NCBI RefSeq assembly: GCF_012489685.1
Contig: NC_080043.1
Coordinates: 53,776,289 to 53,840,288 of the forward strand
Direction: 5' to 3'
Length of the DNA: 64,000 nucleotides
From: Lotus japonicus
Taxonomy: Eukaryota > Streptophyta > Magnoliopsida > Fabales > Fabaceae
Position 1 is the stretch's first letter. Each line of letters opens with the position of its first letter. This document shows, piece by piece, positions 33,605-40,110 of this stretch. Both the position numbers and the translations under genes were made by a program. The notes under the pieces are model-generated. The model made no database searches. It worked only from the letters and a program-made list of their open reading frames with translations, and was not told the DNA's origin.

Positions 33605-36463
33605 ATGGTGAGACAAACCGGAAGATCTACTGCAGATGCACCTCAGTTCCCTCACATGGTAGTTGGTCTAGCAACGGGTCAAAGGGGCTCTGAGAATCCG
33701 ACACAAGAACAAGTTCAAGCTCAAGAGCAGATCGTTCCAATTGCAGAACGGGGCTGTGCCGTTCACTGCGTATTTGCTCCTGAGGAACTTCAAGTCCTGG
33801 CAGAATGGAGATTCGACCTCGACAACCTAGCTGCAAATGGGTATGATCTTCGTCCTGAAGTCCAAGCTCAAGGTTGGGGGAATTATTTCAACCGACTTCA
33901 AGGACCGGTGTATGAGAAGCTGGTAAAGGAATTCTGGAAGCACGCCGACTGCGATGATACTCAGGTGGTTTCTCACATTCTTGGAAGAAAGATCATCATT
34001 ACTGAGAAGTCATTTGTGAATCTGCTAGGTGCAGACACTGCTCATGGGTATCGGTTCCAATTCACTGAGTCGAAGCTGAAACCCAGCACCAAAGACAAAA
34101 TCAACCAGGCCCTGTACACCACCTTCAAACCGGGCAAGACGAGTTACAAGGTGATGGACCTTCACCCCAAACTCAGGATCTGGCACAAGATCCTACTCAA
34201 CTGCATAAACCAGAGACCGAAGGGCAGTTCTCCAGACTACATCAACTTCAACCAGAAGGTGATGTTGTTCTTCATCCAAGATCAGGAGAAGATCTGCCTT
34301 CCCTTCTTCCTGTTCTCCTACTTGAAGGAATGCATCCGGAAGTCTCGCACCACCGCCTCCATCAAGTCTGCGATCAAATATATCCCTTTTGGGAGGCTGC
34401 TCTCAGACTTTCTCATTGAAAGCAATCTGGTGCAAGATCTGGTTAATGCTGGATGTACAGAGGATCTGAGCACAATTGTCAGTGATGTCTTCACTGCAAA
34501 CTCTCTGAAGAAGATGGGTTTGGTCCAGAAGAAGATTGCTCCTGCTCGTGAAGACACATCCTCTGAGATCAGAAGCAGACGGATGCCTCTGAATGACTAC
34601 CCACTGTGGACTCAGGCAGACAATCCTGAAGCCATCCGGTGTTATGTCGAAGACCTAAGGGCTCAAGGCTTTGAAATTGATCTTGATGATTTCTTCAGCA
34701 GACTGCCGCCAGCTCCAGAGTTTCCTTCTCCTCCCAAGAAGAAAGCTCAGAGGAAGATGGTTCTGGAAGAATCCTCTGAAGAATCTGATGTCCCTCTGGT
34801 CAAGAAGACGAAGAGAAAGCCTGATGATGGTGATGATAGTGATAGTGAGGATGGTCCTCCTAAGAAGAAGCAGAAGAAGGTCAGAATCGTGGTGAAGCCT
34901 ACTCGGGTGGAACCAGCTGCTGAAGTAGTCAGAAGGACTGAACCTCCTGCCAGAGTGACTAGATCATCAGCACATTCAAGTAAGCCTGCACTTGCTTCTG
35001 ATGATGATTTGAATTTATTTGATGCACTCCCTATTTCTGATATGCTCAAACACTCCTCAAATCCCCTCACTCCTATTCCTGAATCCCAGCCAGCCGCACA
35101 AACCGCCACTCCACCACATTCCCCAAGATCTTCCTTCTTTCAACCTTCCCCTACTGAAGCACCTCTCTGGAATTTGCTTCAGAACCAGCCCTCTAGGTCA
35201 GAAGATCCAACCTCTATCATTACCATTCCATACGACCCATTATCTTCTGAACCCATCATCCATGACCAACTCGAGCCAAACCAAACAGAACCACAACCCA
35301 GAACGTCTGATCACTCTGTTCCCAGAGCATCAGAACGTCCTGCTGTCAGAACCACGGATACAGACTCTTCAACAGCCTTTACACCTGTATCCTTTCCAAT
35401 CAATGTTGCTGACTCTTCTCCCTCCAATAACTCTGAATCCAATAGAAAATTCATGGAGGTTAGAAAAGAAAAGGTGTCTACCTTAGAGGAATATTACCTT
35501 ACTTGTCCAAGCCCTAGGAGATATCCTGGCCCTAGACCTGAACGTCTAGTTGACCCAGATGAACCTCTCTTGGCCAATCCCTTACAAGAGGCAGACCCTT
35601 TGGCTCAACCAGCTCACCCTGTCCCTGACCAACAAGAGCCTATTCAACCAGACCCTGAACCCGAACAATCAGTGTCTAACCAATCCTCGGTTAGATCACC
35701 TCACCCTCTGGTTGAAACTTCAGACCCTCACCTTGGAACCTCTGAACCCAATGCTCCCATGATTAACATTGGTTCTCCACAAGGTGCCTCTGAAGCTCAT
35801 AGCAGCAATCACCCAGCCTCTCCTGAAACCAACCTCTCCATCATTCCCTATACTCACCTCCAACCCACATCTCTCTCTGAGTGCATCAATATTTTCTATC
35901 ATGAAGCCTCCTTGAGGCTCCGCAATGTGCACGGTCAAACTGACCTCAGTGAGAATGCTGAAAGTGTGGCTGATGAGTGGAACAATCTGAGCACTTGGCT
36001 AGTGGCTCAAGTTCCAATTATGATGCAGCTCCTGCATGCAGAGGGAAGTCAGAGGATTGAGGCTGCCAAGCAAAGGTTTGCTAGAAGGGTGGCTCTTCAT
36101 GAACTAGAACAGAGAAATAAGCTACTTGAAGCTATTGAAGAAGCCAAGAGAAAGAAAGAACAAGCAGAAGAAGTTGCACGTCAAGCAGCAGCTCAAGCTG
36201 AACAAGCCAGACTTGAGGCAGAGCGACTTGAAGCTGAGGCTGAAGCCCTTAGATGCCAAGCACTTGCACCAGTTGTGTTTACTCATGCTGCTTCTGCTTC
36301 CAATCCAGATCCTCAAGCTGCTCAGAATGTTCCTTCCGGTTCTACTCAGCCAAGCTCATCCAGACTCGACATCATGGAACAGCGTCTTGACACTCATGAA
36401 TCCATGCTGATTGAGATGAAGCACATGATGATGGAACTTCTGCGACGCACTGACAAACCTTAG
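33605..36463 (+). CDS. Element D ORF3, 952-codon third gene (so-called envelope-like protein), open
   Basis: The only uninterrupted ORF3 in the window. Residues ~30-390 form a globular block conserved in all copies (GWGNYFNRLQGPVYEKL, FWKHADCDD, LHPKLRIWHKILLNC, IKYIPFGRLLSD). It resembles what databases call envelope-like or plant transposon-protein domains; from memory I would test PF20167. Residues ~375-430 are Lys/Arg-rich (KKKQKKVRIVVK), like a nuclear localisation signal. Residues ~430-740 are Pro/Ser/Thr-rich. Then comes a second conserved block (NLSIIPYT, LSECINIF), a charged coiled coil (~810-880) and a C-terminal helix ending LLRRTDKP. I see no signal peptide or transmembrane helix, which argues against a real envelope. 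Role unknown. Confidence 0.85.
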   Translation: MVRQTGRSTADAPQFPHMVVGLATGQRGSENPTQEQVQAQEQIVPIAERGCAVHCVFAPEELQVLAEWRFDLDNLAANGYDLRPEVQAQGWGNYFNRLQGPVYEKLVKEFWKHADCDDTQVVSHILGRKIIITEKSFVNLLGADTAHGYRFQFTESKLKPSTKDKINQALYTTFKPGKTSYKVMDLHPKLRIWHKILLNCINQRPKGSSPDYINFNQKVMLFFIQDQEKICLPFFLFSYLKECIRKSRTTASIKSAIKYIPFGRLLSDFLIESNLVQDLVNAGCTEDLSTIVSDVFTANSLKKMGLVQKKIAPAREDTSSEIRSRRMPLNDYPLWTQADNPEAIRCYVEDLRAQGFEIDLDDFFSRLPPAPEFPSPPKKKAQRKMVLEESSEESDVPLVKKTKRKPDDGDDSDSEDGPPKKKQKKVRIVVKPTRVEPAAEVVRRTEPPARVTRSSAHSSKPALASDDDLNLFDALPISDMLKHSSNPLTPIPESQPAAQTATPPHSPRSSFFQPSPTEAPLWNLLQNQPSRSEDPTSIITIPYDPLSSEPIIHDQLEPNQTEPQPRTSDHSVPRASERPAVRTTDTDSSTAFTPVSFPINVADSSPSNNSESNRKFMEVRKEKVSTLEEYYLTCPSPRRYPGPRPERLVDPDEPLLANPLQEADPLAQPAHPVPDQQEPIQPDPEPEQSVSNQSSVRSPHPLVETSDPHLGTSEPNAPMINIGSPQGASEAHSSNHPASPETNLSIIPYTHLQPTSLSECINIFYHEASLRLRNVHGQTDLSENAESVADEWNNLSTWLVAQVPIMMQLLHAEGSQRIEAAKQRFARRVALHELEQRNKLLEAIEEAKRKKEQAEEVARQAAAQAEQARLEAERLEAEAEALRCQALAPVVFTHAASASNPDPQAAQNVPSGSTQPSSSRLDIMEQRLDTHESMLIEMKHMMMELLRRTDKP

Positions 36464-36679
36464 TTTTAGGATCTCTTCTTTTTCCTTTTTTTTTCGTTAA
36501 CTTTGTTTTATCTTCTTTTTAAACTCTGTTTCTTTTTATTTATTTATTCTTTTTTGTTCGTTTGTGATTATATATGCATATCTATATATATTTGTGTCAC
36601 ATATGTTTGCAAAAATCCTTTTATTCATAATATTTTTCTGTTACATCATACACTCGTTCTGTTTACATTTTTCCTAAGT
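36464..36679. other. Gap between the convergent ORF3 and antisense ORF of element D
   Basis: 217 bp of AT-rich sequence (T-runs and TATATA) between the two stop codons. It probably holds the 3' ends of both transcripts. Confidence 0.5.
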
Positions 36680-37066
36680 CTAGAATGGAGGATCTCTCCT
36701 CATTCTTCTGCACTCCTGGCGCTGCTCTGACCTATCCTTCTCCAGACGATCCAGTGCATGCTGGATGTTGCTGAGCCTGTTCTTCAGCTCATCCCTCTCC
36801 AGAATCTCTTATGAAGTCTTGAGCTTATCTTCCAAACTCTCTTTCTCTTCCAGCAGCTTGAGTTCAAGCCGGCTGAGTTCTTGCACCTCCTCTACGAAGG
36901 CAAGAAATTCCTTCAGGTCTCTCTCCAACTCTGGACGCAGGTCCTCTTCCAGCAGTGTCCGTGTCAGCTCCGTAGTTGCACCCTCTGGATGCCTGATGTT
37001 CAGGAACAAGTCCTCTTCAAAGGCCTTCTTCCTCAGCTCTTCTAGTAATACGATGTATGATGCCAT
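36680..37066 (-). pseudogene. Element D antisense ORF, one in-frame stop
   Basis: ATG at 37066 (MASYIVLLEELRKKAFEEDL) to the stop at 36680 after DPPF: 129 codons. One TAA at 36809-36811 cuts it after about 85 codons; the rest of the frame is open to the conserved end. This is the most divergent of the five copies, yet it keeps the ELRKKAFEEDLFLNIRHPE start, the LRPELERDLKEFLAFVEE middle and the PPF end. That pattern suggests selection on the protein during the family's history. A T-run (plus strand) lies directly before the ATG. Function unknown. Confidence 0.72.
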
Positions 37067-37129
37067 TTTTTTTTTTTTTTTTTTCACTACAAATTGTTCA
37101 CGGTGTGAAGCTTACCTTTCTCTCCAACG

Positions 37130-37138
37130 CTTTTTATA
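37130..37138 (-). promoter_or_regulatory. TATA box of the element D antisense ORF
   Basis: TATAAAAAG on the minus strand, 72 bp before the ATG. The extra 8 bp compared with the other copies is accounted for by the A-run in the leader. Confidence 0.55.
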
Positions 37139-37558
37139 GGCTTCACTTTCTCTCTGAAAGTTAATGCTCTTACAGTTTCTCGAGGTTAAGTTCTTGGTAA
37201 CTGACCCTTCTATTTACTCCCTTGACCGGTGGTAAACGTTCTTCTCTTGCATTAACTCCTTTATTTATTTCGCCTACCTCTGATTCTTACATCGTTTTCA
37301 TTTTCTTTAAACTTAGACCTTCTCTAAGGGGGAGTACCTTGTACTTCAAGCTAAGTTTTTCACACCCCAAGCTTTTTGCTTATGACAAAAAGGGGGAGTA
37401 AACCCAGTTTTTGATGTGTAAGATGTGTTAGTGTGATTTATTTTTCCTTTGGAGAATTTAAGAGTTCCACCTTCATGACCATAGATGTGTCACTGGGCAA
37501 ATACAAGGAATACATTTCACTTCTTCTGAAGTGATTCTAAGTTGACTCTGATACCCAA
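37139..37558 (+). other. Element D 3' UTR, cut short
   Basis: Shares the 3' UTR of element A, including PPT-like tracts at 37325-37334 and 37386-37399, but ends at about 37558 before the true PPT and LTR would appear. Confidence 0.65.
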
Positions 37559-37573
37559 GGCTCTGATACCACT

Positions 37574-37649
37574 TGTAGGATCACGCGCTTACCACTACGC
37601 CAAAACCAATTGGTGTTAGTGAGGGCGCAACGTTATTTCTTATAGCGTA
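37574..37649. repeat. Left arm of a perfect 76 bp inverted repeat
   Basis: Reverse complement of 37793-37868. It starts TGTAGGATCACGCG and ends TATAGCGTA. Confidence 0.9.
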
Positions 37650-37729
37650 TCAGAGCCAGGTCCCGTGTTCGAATCCCACGGAAGGCATGTTGTGCAGCTA
37701 GTTTGGCTGGCAGGTGCTGGGGGGGGGAT

Positions 37730-37868
37730 TGTTGGGTCCAGGTGGGCCAGCATCCTTCCTGCAGGTAGCATTCGAAACGGGGCGCTGTCTGCTACGCTAT
37801 AAGAAATAACGTTGCGCCCTCACTAACACCAATTGGTTTTGGCGTAGTGGTAAGCGCGTGATCCTACA
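37730..37868 (+). repeat. TRIM LTR (139 bp), right arm of the inverted repeat included
   Basis: Begins TGTTGGGTCCAGG straight after the G-run PPT and ends GATCCTACA, directly followed by the TSD copy TCAGC (37869-37873). Calling this the LTR depends on its position after a PPT and its TG...CA ends; only one complete LTR is present here. Confidence 0.65.
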
Positions 37869-38026
37869 TCAGCATCTTGAACTTGTGCTTGATCAGCCTC
37901 AGTCGATCAGGAACGAAGAACTGGACCTACTTGCCCTGTTGGAAGACCCACTACCATCCTTGGGAACACTCTTCCATCGGCGGAACCAGCCCTTTCACCG
38001 GAATCAGCTCTTTTAGATCTCACCAT
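37869..38026 (-). pseudogene. Element C ORF3, N-terminal codons
   Basis: ATG at 38026 (MVRSKRADSGERAGSADGRV), ending at the D/TRIM insertion. A TGA lies about 37 codons in. Its continuation is at 26962 on the other side of D. Confidence 0.75.
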
Positions 38027-38467
38027 AGTTGAAGGTTGGAGGCTTGGGTAGAAGAGGGATGAACGAGAGAGAGAGAGAGAGAGAGAGAGAATTGAAGAAG
38101 ATAAGGGTTTTTACAAATAGGAGAGAGAAGCGAAAAACAAGAGTGATGCAGAACGTGTGTGCGTAGTGGCTTTCAGAAAGTAACCGTTGTTGATTGTAAA
38201 ACGAAAGTAAAATCAACGGCTAAAAATTAAGGACATCATTATGGACTGTTAATACACAAAACACACGGTGGAGAATAAGCACATCTACACTCATTACAAC
38301 AGATTATTCGAAGGGCACAAGGAACGAGGCATCAAAATGAACTGACACACGTTTACTATCTTGTCTCAGAGTAAGCACCAATGGGTACTTAGCAACTGAT
38401 AAAGTTACCTTCTGAACTAGACATCTTCTGATGAGGAAGCATCATAGTCAGAGGTTCTGATCCATCT
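38027..38467 (-). promoter_or_regulatory. Element C spacer between pol and ORF3
   Basis: Non-coding. It carries the facing pair TAACCGTTG (38181-38189) and TCAACGG (38213-38219), and a GA-rich run (38066-38090, plus strand) that is the pyrimidine leader read in reverse. Confidence 0.4.
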
Positions 38468-38869
38468 TCATACTGGACAAAAGTCCATAATAAGATTTTT
38501 CAGTATAAAATTAAATCTATCATCTGCTAAGGGCTTTGTAAAGATATCTGCCCATTGATGGTCAGTATCAACAAAGTTCATAAGAAGTACGCCCTTCTGA
38601 ACATAATCTCTAATAAAGTGATACTTTACCTCAATGTGTTTTGCCCTTGAGTGTAAGATTGGATTCTTACTGAGTGAGATTGCAGCAGTATTGTCACAGT
38701 AAATTGGAATATTGCTCTAAAGGATTTGATAATCCTCTAGCTGATGTTTCATCCAGAGCATCTGAGTGCTGCAAATGGCTGCTGAGATATATTCTGCCTC
38801 TGCAGTGGATAGTGCAATAGTAGACTGCCTCTTGCTTGCCCATGAGACTAAGTTACTTCCCAGAAATTG
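38468..38869 (-). pseudogene. pol: Element C pol remnant (RNase H end)
   Basis: The last ~130 codons of pol, including the [22 protein letters not shown] and [13 protein letters not shown] blocks and ADIFTKPL near the end. A Glu codon has become TAG near 38716. The gene is cut at 38869, where an LTR piece of opposite orientation begins. Confidence 0.8.
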
Positions 38870-39474
38870 ACAACCTACCTAACATTCTCAGCCACAGCAA
38901 AAGCTGGAAATTCCAGAACTGCCCTCCAACGGTAGCATTCCCATGCAGCGTTCAAACCCTAATCCTTGGAGTATAAATAGAGGCTGAAGATTGAAAGATG
39001 CGGTTGGAAGAATCTCACACACTCAAGCTATATTCAAACTTTCTAAGCATTCTTTCATCTTGAATTCATTATGTTTACTATAAGCTTTTTAGAAGCAATC
39101 TCTTTGTAAACAATCTTTCTTAAACAGTTGTTTAGTTACCTTTAGGAGATCAAGGTTGATCGGATTCTAGAGAAGACTAAGAGAGTGAATCTTAGTGTGA
39201 GCTAAGTCAGTGTATTGTTAGTCACTTGTAGGTTTCAAGTGCACTTGTAACAGTTACCTGATTAGTGGATTGCCTTCATTCTAAGAAGGAAGAAATCACC
39301 TTAACGGGTGGACTGGATTAACTTGAGTGATTCATCAAGTGAACCAGGATAAAATCCTTGTGTGCTTTTCTATCTCTTATCTTAAGCACTTTATTTGTTC
39401 TCGAAAGATTTGCTAAAATCTTTAAGGTAGAAGTTTTATTCTGAAAACGTTATTCAAACCCCCCCCCCCTTTCT
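38870..39474 (+). repeat. SIRE-type LTR fragment, both ends missing
   Basis: Plus-strand LTR from about the CCTAACATTCTCAGCC block to the C-run and TTTCTAC. It carries a TATAAATAG box near 38972. The last ~20 bp of the LTR are missing, and it is fused to an opposite-strand LTR tip at 39475. Confidence 0.8.
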
Positions 39475-39599
39475 ACTAGATCAAAACTTGATCTTATAAT
39501 GTTAACCACCAGCCAGACAAATTTAAGACTTGCATCAGTTTTCAAAGAAACACCTCGAGAAACTACTTCAGCAATAACTTCTGGAGACTGAACTTTGAG

Positions 39600-39608
39600 T
39601 ATAAATAA
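39600..39608 (+). promoter_or_regulatory. TATA box of the element E antisense ORF
   Basis: TATAAATAA, 64 bp before the ATG at 39664, with ACTTCTGGAGACTGA just upstream as in A and B. Confidence 0.65.
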
Positions 39609-39663
39609 CAGTGATTCCATAACAGTCTTCACAGTTCATCTACTTCTAGTAACAAACACTTCA

Positions 39664-40059
39664 ATGGCTTCCTTTGAGATTTGCATGAGAGAGCTTAGGA
39701 AAAGAGCCTTTGAGGAAGATCTCTTCTTCAATGTGAGGCATCGGGAGAATCCCAGCCTCCAGCAACTCATTGTCCAGTTGTTGGGACTGAATCTGAGTCC
39801 AGAGCTGGACGCCAAACTCCGAGTCTTCTTGGAGTTTGTGGAGGAAATGCAGGAGCTCTTCCAGAGGGAGATGGAAATTTCTGCGGAGATCCGTGTTGTA
39901 GAGGCTTCGCTTGAGTGCAAGGCAGAGTCTCCGGTAGAGGAGACGGAGGAGATGCGCGAGAACTTGGTGCGCTTGGAGTATCAACAGCATCGTCTGGAGC
40001 TTGAGAAGGCAGAGATGAGCCAGCGTTGTAAAGCCTCGAGGAAAAATCCTCCGTTTTAA
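39664..40059 (+). CDS. Element E antisense ORF, intact 131-residue protein of unknown function
   Basis: The cleanest copy of the extra gene: 396 nt, no break. Start MASFEICMRELRKRAFEEDL, end SRKNPPF. Predicted mostly helical: a first helix over residues ~3-17, a conserved NVRH-ENPS turn, a LNLSPELDAKLRVFLEFVEE block, and a long Glu/Lys/Leu coiled coil over residues ~60-120 with a QHRLELEKAE motif. It has no Cys/His cluster, no signal peptide and no membrane helix. The chosen ATG is the first after the TATA box and matches the other copies. It converges on ORF3 (stop at 40295). I do not know a family for it; regulator, capsid accessory and silencing-suppressor roles are all speculation. Confidence 0.8.
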   Translation: MASFEICMRELRKRAFEEDLFFNVRHRENPSLQQLIVQLLGLNLSPELDAKLRVFLEFVEEMQELFQREMEISAEIRVVEASLECKAESPVEETEEMRENLVRLEYQQHRLELEKAEMSQRCKASRKNPPF

Positions 40060-40110
40060 ATGTAATGCAAAAGTATGAAGAGTGAAATAAAGGAATTTGT
40101 TTTTGCAGAG

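Larger units (their letters stand above)
26968..37868 (+). mobile_element. Element D: most intact SIRE-type copia element, its 3' end replaced by a TRIM
   Basis: 5' LTR 26968-28185, PBS 28188-28199, gag, pol, ORF3, antisense ORF and partial 3' UTR. At 37559 the sequence leaves D and becomes a TRIM-type mini-element whose LTR ends CCTACA at 37868. The 5 bp sequence TCAGC flanks the whole block (26963-26967 and 37869-37873), so D's 5' LTR and the TRIM LTR are the two ends of one insertion. No D-type 3' LTR or PPT remains. Confidence 0.88.
37559..37868 (+). mobile_element. TRIM-type mini-retroelement fused to element D, with a 76 bp inverted arm
   Basis: From left to right: GGCTCTGATACCA (37559-37571, an inverted initiator-Met PBS), an inverted piece of the TRIM LTR end (37574-37649), then TATCAGAGCC and about 80 bp of internal sequence, a G-run PPT (37715-37729), and a complete short LTR (37730-37868, TGTTGGGTCC...CCTACA). 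The inverted piece 37574-37649 is the exact reverse complement of 37793-37868. No coding capacity. A tRNA-like B box (GTTCGAATCCC) is near 37668 and an A-box-like TAGTGGTAAGCGCG is in the LTR near 37845. Confidence 0.75.
22518..38869 (-). mobile_element. Element C: truncated SIRE-type copia element, split by element D
   Basis: On the minus strand: the RNase H end of pol (38468-38869), spacer, ORF3 split by D, the antisense ORF on the plus strand, 3' UTR, PPT and part of a 3' LTR (22518-23036). Gag and most of pol are absent because the element is cut at 38869 and joined to an unrelated-orientation LTR piece. D occupies 26968-37868 with TSD TCAGC. Confidence 0.85.

Noticed and set aside
33605..36463. 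Envelope gene implying an infectious retrovirus
   Set aside because: No signal peptide, membrane helix or furin-like site can be seen; the label rests on position only.
37559..37571. Initiator-Met tRNA fragment as a gene
   Set aside because: Only the 13 nt complement of a primer binding site is present.
37640..37868. tRNA gene or SINE (A-box and B-box like sequences)
   Set aside because: The two boxes are in the wrong order here, no cloverleaf can be drawn, and the PBS, PPT and LTR-like ends fit a TRIM better.
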